Of a stretch of 64,000 nt of DNA, positions 17,789-25,632 are shown one piece after another; position 1 is the stretch's first letter; each line of letters opens with the position of its first letter. The notes under the pieces are model-generated. The model was given only the letters and a program-made list of their open reading frames with translations. It made no database searches and had not been told where the DNA came from. The stretch lies in the NCBI RefSeq assembly GCF_014208035.1, contig NZ_JACHMK010000001.1, positions 62,001 to 126,000 on the forward strand, written 5' to 3'. The translations under genes and the position numbers were made by a program. Source of the DNA: Schaalia hyovaginalis. GTDB taxonomy: Bacteria > Actinomycetota > Actinomycetes > Actinomycetales > Actinomycetaceae.

Positions 17789-18547
17789 ATGAATCTCGAC
17801 GAACCTTACGCACCGACGCTAGTCCTCGATCGCAACGCGGACGCCCCCTTGTACAGCCAAATTTCCGAACCCCTCGAACGGCTCATCGCCACGGGCACCC
17901 TCGCCCCCGGCCAGCTCATCGAGGACGAGGTCTCCATGGCCCAACGCCTCGAGGTCTCGCGGCCGACCGCCCGCCGGGCTCTCCAGGACCTCGTTGCACG
18001 GGGCCTCCTCACCCGTCGACGCGGAGCGGGCACCCGCGTCACCCCGACGCACGTCCGCCGCTCCCTTGGGCTCACCTCCCTTAACGACGACCTCCTGCGC
18101 GCCGGACTTACACCGAGCACCGAGGTCCTCTCCTACTCCGTCGCTCTCGCCGACACCGAGGACGCCGAACTCCTCCAGGTCGCAGAGAAGACCGAGATCG
18201 TCCGAATCGAGCGCCTCCGCTACATCGACGAGCAGCCCCTCGCCCTCCTCACGAATCTCCTGTGCTCCGATGTCGCCCCCTCGCTCACCCAGCTCGCCGA
18301 CCACGGCCTCTACGCCTGCCTCGGCGAGCGGGGGATCCGCCTCGTCTCCGCGACCCAGGCGATCGGCGCGAGGACGGTCACGGCCGAAGAGGCCGAGAAG
18401 ATGGCGATGAAGCCGGGCGACCCGGTCCTCACCATGGTCCGAACGGCCTACGACTCGACGGGCCGCGTCATCGAATACGGCAGCCACATCTACAACGCCT
18501 CGCTCTACTCCTTCACCTACACGCTCACCGACTCGCAGACGTCCTGA
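17789..18547 (+). CDS. GntR family (HutC/UTRA subfamily) transcriptional regulator
   Basis: 252 residues from ATG 17789 with TTGGAGGTG upstream; the frame above it starts in the promoter region. The N-terminal winged helix has 'LYSQISEPLERLIATGTLAP' and 'EDEVSMAQRLEVSRPTARRA', then 'LQDLVARGLLTRRRGAGTRV'. The C-terminal UTRA effector domain includes 'EIVRIERLRYIDEQPLALLT', 'GARTVTAEEAEKMAMKPGDP' and 'VIEYGSHIYNASLYSFTYTL'. UTRA domains bind sugars, sugar phosphates or related metabolites. Divergent to mmsA and convergent with the fucosidase/importer operon; shared operator-like sites suggest it may control both. Confidence 0.9.
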   Translation: MNLDEPYAPTLVLDRNADAPLYSQISEPLERLIATGTLAPGQLIEDEVSMAQRLEVSRPTARRALQDLVARGLLTRRRGAGTRVTPTHVRRSLGLTSLNDDLLRAGLTPSTEVLSYSVALADTEDAELLQVAEKTEIVRIERLRYIDEQPLALLTNLLCSDVAPSLTQLADHGLYACLGERGIRLVSATQAIGARTVTAEEAEKMAMKPGDPVLTMVRTAYDSTGRVIEYGSHIYNASLYSFTYTLTDSQTS

Positions 18548-18550
18548 CGC

Positions 18551-18585
18551 GAGAGTGGGCCCCACCGGCGGCGGGGCCCACTCTC
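18551..18585. terminator. Bidirectional terminator, gntR / GH29
   Basis: Perfect 13-bp stem GAGAGTGGGCCCC with a 9-nt loop between convergent genes. Confidence 0.8.
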
Positions 18586-18600
18586 CTGCCGAATTCCCTG

Positions 18601-19929
18601 TCAAGACCGTGGCGCGCAAATGACCGCCGGAATCCCCGGACGGGCCTTGATGAGCAGCCTTCCTCCTTCGCATGTCACCTGCGCCTCACGAGAACTCGCC
18701 CGCGACCAGTCATACCCTTCGGGAAGGTGCCTGATGACGTTCACGGTCTCATCGACAACAAGCGCAGCGTGATCATCGTGAATAAGCGCACGCGCCCACC
18801 CATCTGATGCGAACGCTCCTCTCAACACCCTTGAACCAACGAGCTCTTCCTTGTGCGGCCCCATGAACTCTGCCAAACCCTCGAGCGCCGCGCGCTGCTC
18901 ATCGGGCAGGCGTCCATCCGCCCTCGGTCCCACATTCAGGAGGAGACGGCCACCTTTCGCGACGACGTCGACGAGATGCCGGACCGCAGAAGGTCCGTCG
19001 AGATACTGGTCTGCCCCCTCATTGCGATTGAAACCGAAGGACAGACCGACGCCTCTGCAGTTCTCCCACATCGCAGCATCTTCTGACTCCGAGAAATGCT
19101 GATACTCCGACGTGAGGAAGTCGGCGTGGACCCCTCCATAACGATCATTCGTTACTCCTTCGGGGCAGACCGAGTAGAAGTGCTCCATCAACCGACCGAG
19201 TCCGAATTCGCCGAAATTCTTTCCTTCGTCGGGCCAATCGATGTCGTTCCAGAAGACGTCGGGACGATAGCGATCAATGAGATCACGCGACTGAACGAAG
19301 GCGTAGCGCGCATACTCGGCATCGCGAGGTCGATAGGTATTCTCGCACTGCTCTTGAGTGAGAATCGGCGGGAACGGCCGGTAGTGCCAGTCGAGACCAC
19401 CGGAGTAGTAGAGGCCAACATGAACACCCGCCTCCCTCACAGCATCACAGAAGTCTGCGACGATATTCCGCCTCGGCCCCCGCATGACCGTGTTCCGAGT
19501 GCCGGTTTCCGGAGCATCCCATAACGTAATGCCATCATGGTGCTTCGTCGTAAGCACTGCATAATCCCCACCTGCGCGTTTGAAGAGATCGACCCACGAT
19601 CGAGGATCCCAGTCGGACGCATCCCACATATCAAGGAAAGAGTCATACTCAAGAGCGCCGTAAAGGTCGCGATGGCGAACCTGTGCCGGAGAATCGTCAA
19701 TCCTCATCGTGTTGTAGTACCACTCCGCATAGGAATTATGAGTGAACCACTCCGTCCAGTCCGATTCCGTGCCGAGTTCGCCATGATCTTCAGCCCAGCC
19801 TGGAACCGAATACGCACCCCAATGAACGAAAAATCCGAGCGGACTTTCCACGTACCACCTGGGCACCGGCCGCTCAAGATCCGACCAAGACTTTGCCTTG
19901 TAGTTGACTTCGGTGGGAGCGAACTCCAT
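18601..19929 (-). CDS. GH29 alpha-L-fucosidase, cytoplasmic
   Basis: 442 residues from ATG 19929, GGAGG eight bases upstream and one base after the permease stop, so it is translationally linked to the importer. 'WYVESPLGFFVHWGAYSVPG' and 'EWYYNTMRIDDSPAQ' match the GH29 N-terminus, 'DYAVLTTKHHDGITLWDAPE' is the substrate-binding core, and 'RYRPDVFWNDIDWPDEGKNF' carries the catalytic Asp. 'AKGGRLLLNVGPRADGRLPD' is also conserved. No signal peptide. It would release L-fucose from oligosaccharides brought in by the adjacent CUT1 importer. Codon use is less GC-biased than in flanking genes, which hints at recent acquisition of this operon. Confidence 0.92.
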   Translation of the reverse strand: MEFAPTEVNYKAKSWSDLERPVPRWYVESPLGFFVHWGAYSVPGWAEDHGELGTESDWTEWFTHNSYAEWYYNTMRIDDSPAQVRHRDLYGALEYDSFLDMWDASDWDPRSWVDLFKRAGGDYAVLTTKHHDGITLWDAPETGTRNTVMRGPRRNIVADFCDAVREAGVHVGLYYSGGLDWHYRPFPPILTQEQCENTYRPRDAEYARYAFVQSRDLIDRYRPDVFWNDIDWPDEGKNFGEFGLGRLMEHFYSVCPEGVTNDRYGGVHADFLTSEYQHFSESEDAAMWENCRGVGLSFGFNRNEGADQYLDGPSAVRHLVDVVAKGGRLLLNVGPRADGRLPDEQRAALEGLAEFMGPHKEELVGSRVLRGAFASDGWARALIHDDHAALVVDETVNVIRHLPEGYDWSRASSREAQVTCEGGRLLIKARPGIPAVICAPRS

Positions 19930-19930
19930 T

Positions 19931-20779
19931 TTAACGACCTCCAAACGCGCCGAGCGCAACGCCCTTTTCAAGTTGTTTCTGCAAGAACACGACGATGAAG
20001 ATTGACGGGATCGTCGTCAGCGTGACCGCTGCCATCATCGGCCCCCAATCCGTTCCACGTTCGCCAGAGAACATCTGGAGGCCGAGAGGAATCGTCGCAA
20101 GATTCGCATCATTGACGACGATGAGTGGCCAAAGGAAGGTCGACCAGTAGTCAATGAAAGAGAATACAGCCACAACCATGATAGGCGCCTTGAGCAACGG
20201 CAACAGAATCTGTGTCATGATCCGAAAGTCCCCACACCCATCGATTCGGGCAGCCTCTTCGAATTCGTGCGGCAATGACATGACGAACTGTCGAATGAGG
20301 AAGGCACCGAATGCACCGAAAGCGAACGGAACGATCAAGGCGAAGTACGAGTTGACGAGGCCGAGACGCTGCATTCCGATATAGAGGGGAATCACCAGGA
20401 CTTCCTGCGGAAGGACGAGCGTCCCGATGAAGAGCATGAAGAGGTGATCCCGATATTTGAACCGAAGGCGAGCGAACGCGTAGGCAGACATCGTTGACAC
20501 GAATACCGAAAGCAGGGATCCGGCGATAGAGACGATAAATGAGTTGAGAATCACTCTTCCGAAGGGGATCGAGGTCAAAGCTGAAGGGTAATTTGACCAT
20601 TCGATCTTGGAGCCTGTGAGAGCCGCACCCGATGAGAAGACCTCGGCGGTCGGCTTGAGCGACGTGATGATCATCCAAACGAATGGAAAGAGAAACGCAG
20701 CCGCAATGACCACAAGGAGAACAGCGCCGATCACATTGGCAACTCTTCTACCAGTAGACTTCCTGGTGTGATCACGCAT
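19931..20779 (-). CDS. Sugar ABC importer permease, MalG/LacG type (CUT1)
   Basis: 282 residues with six membrane segments. The EAA loop reads 'EFEEAARIDGCGDFRIMTQI' followed by 'LLPLLKAPIMV', where EAA---G contacts the ATPase. It overlaps the upstream permease by 8 bases and is followed after one base by the GH29 gene. The cargo is probably a fucosylated oligosaccharide, inferred only from the co-operonic fucosidase. No ATPase gene is in the operon. Confidence 0.92.
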   Translation of the reverse strand: MRDHTRKSTGRRVANVIGAVLLVVIAAAFLFPFVWMIITSLKPTAEVFSSGAALTGSKIEWSNYPSALTSIPFGRVILNSFIVSIAGSLLSVFVSTMSAYAFARLRFKYRDHLFMLFIGTLVLPQEVLVIPLYIGMQRLGLVNSYFALIVPFAFGAFGAFLIRQFVMSLPHEFEEAARIDGCGDFRIMTQILLPLLKAPIMVVAVFSFIDYWSTFLWPLIVVNDANLATIPLGLQMFSGERGTDWGPMMAAVTLTTIPSIFIVVFLQKQLEKGVALGAFGGR

Positions 20780-21740
20780 CGTAGTTCACCCACTTCTTCT
20801 GTTGACTGAATTGCAGTGCCGTGAGGAGCATGACGACAACGAAAAGCACCCATGCGAGAGCAGAGGCGTATCCGAGCTTGTCGAATGCAAACCCGTTCCT
20901 GTAGAGATACAGCACGACAGTGTTCGTCGACTCGCCTGGACCTCCAGCGGTGAGGAAGTAGGGCTGAGCAAAGACTTTAAACGCCCCGATCACAGTCATG
21001 ATCGTGCAGAAGAACACCGTTGGAGAGATCATCGGAAAGACGATCTGGAAGAATCGTTGGAATCCGTTCGCGCCATCGATTTCTGCCGCTTCAAGAACCG
21101 AAGTATTCAAGCCATTCAGCCCGGCGGTCAGGACGACAATGTTATATCCAAGGCCCTGCCAGAGCGACATGATAAGCAGAGATGCCATTGCCAATGACGG
21201 GGTATTGAGCCAAGAAATCGGTCCGATCCCGAGTTTCCCGATCACTGCATTGACAACGCCTTGGTCCGAAAGTAGAAGACGCCAGATGAGAGCATTTCCA
21301 GCCATCGGCGTCACGACAGGAATGAAGAAGATGACTCTGAGCAGCCTCGACCAGAAGTCAGGAAGGTGTTGGAGCCAATAGGATAGTCCGAGCGAGATGA
21401 CGAGGTTGAGCGCGGTGTAGGAGAGGGCGAACACAACAGTGTTGCGCATGACGGTCCAAAATGCTGGATCCTCGCCTTTGAGCATTCGCGAGTAGTTCGA
21501 TACTCCCACGAAGTCCGCTCCCCCGAAGAGCGACCAGTCGAACAAGCTGATGATCGCCGATGCGATCAACGGAACGATGATGAAGCAGAGGAAGCCGAGC
21601 ATGCCCGGCGCGAGATATACGGCGGCTTTCAGCCCATCCCCGTGTCTCCGCCGTGGCCGGCCCACGAAACCCTGGCGGGATTCGCGGACCGGCGAGGCAT
21701 TCCTGGAGGCTTCTTCGCGAACAGGTACAGAGGCGTTCAC
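20772..21740 (-). CDS. Sugar ABC importer permease, MalF/LacF type (CUT1)
   Basis: 322 residues, with about 40 polar basic N-terminal residues then six membrane segments beginning 'VYLAPGMLGFLCFIIVPLI'. The ATPase-contact loop is 'VLEAAEIDGANGFQRFFQIV' and 'FPMISPTVFF'. It lies 28 bases after the binding protein gene and overlaps the second permease. It forms the membrane channel with that permease. Confidence 0.92.
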   Translation of the reverse strand: MNASVPVREEASRNASPVRESRQGFVGRPRRRHGDGLKAAVYLAPGMLGFLCFIIVPLIASAIISLFDWSLFGGADFVGVSNYSRMLKGEDPAFWTVMRNTVVFALSYTALNLVISLGLSYWLQHLPDFWSRLLRVIFFIPVVTPMAGNALIWRLLLSDQGVVNAVIGKLGIGPISWLNTPSLAMASLLIMSLWQGLGYNIVVLTAGLNGLNTSVLEAAEIDGANGFQRFFQIVFPMISPTVFFCTIMTVIGAFKVFAQPYFLTAGGPGESTNTVVLYLYRNGFAFDKLGYASALAWVLFVVVMLLTALQFSQQKKWVNYDA

Positions 21741-21768
21741 GAGTCAGCTCCTATTCTTGAACGAATCA

Positions 21769-23022
21769 TCAGTTCGAGGACTCTGCAATGGAGGTGAGGA
21801 TGTCCTCGGCCGTCCTGGCTCCGCGGAAGCCTTCCGGGCTGTACTGAAGAAAGGACGTCGAGATCTGGTTCCATGCAGTGGTCGTCACGAGCGGTGTGCC
21901 GTTGTCGAGCAGATAGTTGATTGCTTCAACGTTGTCGGCCGGCTTGTCGGCAGCCCACTGGTCGACGACGCTTGAGACTGACGGCACCGTGCCCCGCGTT
22001 CCCGCGACCTTGCCGATGACCTCCGGCGTGACGAGCTGCATCAGGATCTTGAAGGCGCCTTCCTTGTCCTGGCAGCTCCGTGAGATGCCAAAGCCGGATC
22101 CCTGAATAACACCGATGGACTTGCCCGTCGGATTCGGAATGACGGCAACACCAAGGTTTTCTCCGAGAGCTTCCTCAAATGTCGAATACATCCACGGCCC
22201 GTCGAACAGCATTGCTGCCGAGCCGGACGTGAACGCACCCTGCGAAGGAGCATCACCGTCAGCCGCGTTCGGCGCCTGGGCAACTCCTTCCTTGGCGACG
22301 AGGTCGAAGGCGTACTGGACACCCTCAACGAATTCCGGCTCGGAAATCGTGACTTCACCGTCCTCCGAGACCGAACCGCCGAAGGAGAACCCGAGAGCGC
22401 CGGGAGCGTTATCCATGAGATTAGGCTTCACCGCCAGCCCCCATTTGCCATCTTTCGTCAGGGCCTTGAGATCAGACAGCCATTGCTCCGTCGAGTATGA
22501 CGTCGTCGGCTCCTCAAGACCGGCATTTTTGAACATCTGTCGGTTGTAGTAGAGGACATCCGGCTCGGCGTCGTACGGAAGCGCAACGACGCTTCCATCA
22601 ACAGTCATTCCCTTGATCATCGCCTCGTTATAGATCGAGACATCAACGCCGTTCGCTTCCATCAGATCATCCAGCGGAGCGAGAATACCGGCGAGCTCTT
22701 GAGCCCGGGCAGCCTGAGTAGTTAGCAAGCACGGTGCATCCGAAGCGACCATCCTCGTCTTCACCTTTGTGAAGTAGTCATTGAACGAAGGCCCTTCGAA
22801 TTCGAGAGCGAAGTCAGGATTCACCTCTTTGGCGGCATCAACGAAGGCCTGCCACTGCTCACGATCTGACTCGGATGAAATCCAGGTGTACATCTTCGCA
22901 GTCTGGCTAGCGCCGGCACCTGACTGTGAAGTCCCCCCAGACGAGCATGCGCCGAGGAGAGCGAGAGGGAGAACGGTGGCACCGGCAATGGCGGCGCGCT
23001 TGAGGGATTGACGAGGTGTCAT
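21769..23022 (-). CDS. Extracellular solute-binding lipoprotein of the fucosidase-linked CUT1 importer
   Basis: 417 residues from ATG 23022, which has AAGGA nine bases upstream; the ATG nine bases earlier abuts that site. A lipoprotein signal peptide ends at 'LPLALLGACSSGG'. The mature chain is a family 1 solute-binding protein: 'MYTWISSESDREQWQAFVDA' at the start, 'DVLYYNRQMFKNAGLEEPTT' and 'FTSGSAAMLFDGPWMYSTFE' in the usual order. It captures an oligosaccharide at the cell surface. Its upstream region carries a second copy of the candidate GntR operator. Confidence 0.9.
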   Translation of the reverse strand: MTPRQSLKRAAIAGATVLPLALLGACSSGGTSQSGAGASQTAKMYTWISSESDREQWQAFVDAAKEVNPDFALEFEGPSFNDYFTKVKTRMVASDAPCLLTTQAARAQELAGILAPLDDLMEANGVDVSIYNEAMIKGMTVDGSVVALPYDAEPDVLYYNRQMFKNAGLEEPTTSYSTEQWLSDLKALTKDGKWGLAVKPNLMDNAPGALGFSFGGSVSEDGEVTISEPEFVEGVQYAFDLVAKEGVAQAPNAADGDAPSQGAFTSGSAAMLFDGPWMYSTFEEALGENLGVAVIPNPTGKSIGVIQGSGFGISRSCQDKEGAFKILMQLVTPEVIGKVAGTRGTVPSVSSVVDQWAADKPADNVEAINYLLDNGTPLVTTTAWNQISTSFLQYSPEGFRGARTAEDILTSIAESSN

Positions 23023-23204
23023 TCTCTGCATTTCCTTGCTGTTGACGGAACGGCAACCTCAACGTCGCCGCGCCTTGGAACCGTGAACAATCTGGGGGCG
23101 TGGCCGCCCCACCAGCGCCCTCACGAGGAGGGCCCGGCTTCGACTCCACTCGCCTTCGAGTGGGATGTCGCTCACGCTAGCATCGATTTGAGCGCACAAC
23201 AAGC

Positions 23205-23219
23205 CTTTGTGCAAATAAA
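23205..23219. promoter_or_regulatory. Candidate GntR operator (copy 2)
   Basis: CTTTGTGCAAATAAA matches 17726-17740 (CTTTGTGCGAACAAA) at 13 of 15 positions. It is about 185 bases upstream of the binding protein start. Confidence 0.45.
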
Positions 23220-23326
23220 AGAACACTCCCCGCACGTTCGTACAGCTGCCCTGATCTTGTAGCTACTGGCTAGGTGATCTGCGCTTTCATCTCCACATTC
23301 ACGATTCGGAGCGCTCTCATTGCCAG

Positions 23327-23339
23327 TTTCGTTACGAAA
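23327..23339. promoter_or_regulatory. TTTCGT/ACGAAA palindrome upstream of the aldose epimerase gene
   Basis: TTTCGT-T-ACGAAA, perfect arms around one base, about 160 bases before the epimerase start. A LacI- or SorC-type operator is possible; the regulator is unknown. Confidence 0.3.
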
Positions 23340-23497
23340 GCTGATCACGAATTATCCTCTATTTGTAACTTGATCCGACAATTGGAGCGACTCTCGACAT
23401 GGCGAACCATGATCTTCACGAGACCCGGGGCCGCAGGTTGGCGCTGTTGGCTCCACTAGTCTTGGCAGAGAAGCGAGCACGACGAAGGAGTCGACCC

Positions 23498-24475
23498 ATG
23501 GATCTCAGTATCGGCACCGGCACGACGAAGGCCGCCATTCAGCTTCAGGGCGCGATGACGACCGCGATCTTCGAAGCGGGCACAGAGCGGGAGTTCTCCC
23601 CGACCTACGTCGCGACGTGGAAGGGATTCCCGGAGGCGCCGATCCTCGACCGTCTTCGCGGAGATTTCCTCTGCGTCCCCTTCGGCGCGGCCCCCGCGAG
23701 CGCCGAGGAGCTCCCGGAGGGATGGCGCGAGGGGCACGACGGTGAGAGCCCGTGGATCCACGGCCCCTCCTCAAACCTCGAGTGGACGCCGATCGTCGTT
23801 GCGGAGGACTCGGCAACCCTCTCCCTCACCTACCCCGACGATTCCCCGATCGCCGGGCTCGAACGGACGGTGACCTGCCGAGAAGGCGCCGTCGAGTTCT
23901 TCGATCGGATCCACGTGCGGCGCGATTGCCGACTCCCCCTCGGCCTTCACCCGATCCTTTCCCTCCCGACGGAACCGGGCGCAGCCGCGCTCGAGACGCC
24001 CGAGGCCGGGGCCTTCTGGGTCCTCCCCCTCGATTCGGGGACGAGCGTCCTCGAAGTCGGTGCCGTGTTCGATGACCTCGGGGCCGCCCCCCGCGCTGAT
24101 GGATCGACGATCGACCTCACGCGCCTTCCTTTGACGGTCGACGTCGACGAGATCGTCCTCATCGCCGGCCCGAAGGAGCCGAGGATCGCCCTCGTCAACA
24201 GGGCCGACGGCTATCGCGTCGCCGTCGAATGGGATCCGGAGCTCCTGGGGAACGCGATGCTGTGGATCTCAAATCGTGGGCGGAGCGCCGAGCCCTGGGG
24301 AGGAACGAATCTCTGCCTCGGCGTCGAGCCGATCACCTCCGCCTTCGACTTCGGCGAAGGGGTGTCCGCGGCGGACAATCCGTTGACGAGGGCGGACTAC
24401 GCGACGGCCGTCGACCTCGAAGGGGGACGGACCTACGAGATTCGACACCGGCTCGTCGCCGAGCGGATCGACTGA
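23498..24475 (+). CDS. Aldose 1-epimerase-like protein
   Basis: 325 residues from ATG 23498, with GAAGGAG seven bases upstream; the longer frame from 23399 lacks a site. The fold is galactose-mutarotase-like: 'IHGPSSNLEWTPIVV' with an early His, 'GLERTVTCREGAVEFFDRIH', 'CRLPLGLHPILSLP' with the expected late His and 'LGVEPITSAFDFGEGVSAAD' with the catalytic Glu. It has no signal peptide. It probably interconverts sugar anomers in the cytoplasm, and the sugar is unknown. The SorC regulator follows 46 bases downstream on the same strand. Confidence 0.8.
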   Translation: MDLSIGTGTTKAAIQLQGAMTTAIFEAGTEREFSPTYVATWKGFPEAPILDRLRGDFLCVPFGAAPASAEELPEGWREGHDGESPWIHGPSSNLEWTPIVVAEDSATLSLTYPDDSPIAGLERTVTCREGAVEFFDRIHVRRDCRLPLGLHPILSLPTEPGAAALETPEAGAFWVLPLDSGTSVLEVGAVFDDLGAAPRADGSTIDLTRLPLTVDVDEIVLIAGPKEPRIALVNRADGYRVAVEWDPELLGNAMLWISNRGRSAEPWGGTNLCLGVEPITSAFDFGEGVSAADNPLTRADYATAVDLEGGRTYEIRHRLVAERID

Positions 24476-24509
24476 TCGGGCGGCAGCGAAGGCACTCGCC
24501 CTGATCGGG

Positions 24510-24515
24510 CACAAT
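24510..24515 (+). promoter_or_regulatory. -10-like hexamer before the SorC gene
   Basis: CACAAT ends six bases before the ATG at 24522 and there is no Shine-Dalgarno sequence, which fits a leaderless transcript. No clear -35. Confidence 0.3.
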
Positions 24516-24521
24516 GGGGTC

Positions 24522-25493
24522 ATGACGACCGCATCGGCGCGCTCACGCGACGAGGAGACGAACCTCGCGCTCATGGCCGATGTCGCCCGGCGCTACTACC
24601 TCGACGACGAGTCGAAAGTGCAGATCGCCAACGCCTTGGGGATGTCCCGATTCCAAGTCGCCCGCCTTCTGCAGGCGGCGAGGGCGAAGGGGGTCGTTCG
24701 GATCGAGGTCGAGCACCCGCTCCTCGGCGATGTCGCCCTCGCGCGGGAGCTCCGCTCCGCCCTCGAACTCGACGAAGTCCTCCTCGTCCGTGCGGACGAG
24801 GACGTCCAGGTCGAGCGGGAGCGCCTCGGCGAACGGGCGGCCCGCTACCTCTCATCGCGCGCGAAACGCGGACATCGCGTCGGCTTCTCCTGGGGGCGCA
24901 CGCTCCTCCCCGTCGTCGAACGCCTCTCGGGCCTGCCGGAGATGGAATTCGTCCAGGTCTCCGGCATGGTGGGAAACGATCCGCTTCAGTCCCCCATCGG
25001 CATGCTCGCGACGATCTCGGCGAACTCGCAGCTCTCAACGAAAGCCCTCATCGCTCCGCTCTTCTCCACCACGGACGAGGGCGCGAACGCTGTCCGCCAC
25101 GAGCCGGCGGTCGCCGAAGTCCTCGGCCTCTACGACTCCCTCGACGCCGCCTACCTCTCCGTCGGATCGTGGAAGAACCCGGCGATCAACCAGCTCGCCG
25201 AGCACATGACACCGGATGAGATCGCAGAACTCGACGACCTCGGCGCCGTTGCGGAGGTCGTGGGACTCTTCTTCGACGCGAACGGCGACTACATCGACAC
25301 GGTGCTCAACCGCCGCCGCATCTCCGTGAGCGTCGACCAATTGAAGTCCACTCCCGAAGTCGTCGCCGTCGCCGGTCAGATCGGCAAGGCACGAGCGATC
25401 CGGGCGATCGCCGCTTCGGGGATCATCACATGCCTCGTGACGACGGACGAGGTCGCACGCGAGATCCTCGCGCGGGTCGCCGAAGGGGCCTGA
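24522..25493 (+). CDS. SorC/DeoR-type sugar-binding transcriptional regulator
   Basis: 323 residues. The N-terminal helix-turn-helix reads 'VARRYYLDDESKVQIANALG' and 'MSRFQVARLLQAARAKGVVR'. The SorC sugar-binding domain follows with 'GHRVGFSWGRTLLPVVERL', 'EFVQVSGMVGNDP', 'PALVAEVL'-like helices and 'AIRAIAASGIITCLVTTDEV' near the end. SorC proteins bind sugar phosphates and act as repressors or activators. It probably controls the epimerase gene in front of it, and possibly the importer operon at 25.6-31.4 kb with which it is convergent. Confidence 0.9.
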   Translation: MTTASARSRDEETNLALMADVARRYYLDDESKVQIANALGMSRFQVARLLQAARAKGVVRIEVEHPLLGDVALARELRSALELDEVLLVRADEDVQVERERLGERAARYLSSRAKRGHRVGFSWGRTLLPVVERLSGLPEMEFVQVSGMVGNDPLQSPIGMLATISANSQLSTKALIAPLFSTTDEGANAVRHEPAVAEVLGLYDSLDAAYLSVGSWKNPAINQLAEHMTPDEIAELDDLGAVAEVVGLFFDANGDYIDTVLNRRRISVSVDQLKSTPEVVAVAGQIGKARAIRAIAASGIITCLVTTDEVAREILARVAEGA

Positions 25494-25632
25494 GAGTCCC
25501 GCCGACGATTCAAAGGCGTGTTGCCGCTGCGCGTTCGACATGGAGGCCTTCAAGCCGAGGCTGAACCGGCACCGGTCGCGCTTTCCCGCGCAAGCGATGC
25601 GGCGATCCCCCGACCGACGCGAGGAGCTCCCC

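Larger units (their letters stand above)
23023..23497. other. Divergent intergenic region, importer / aldose epimerase
   Basis: 475 bases with no gene, clearly AT-richer than its surroundings. It holds a GntR-like site (23205-23219) and a 13-bp palindrome (23327-23339). A minus-strand TTGCAC...TCAAAT pair next to the GntR-like site is a weak promoter candidate for the importer. Confidence 0.5.
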
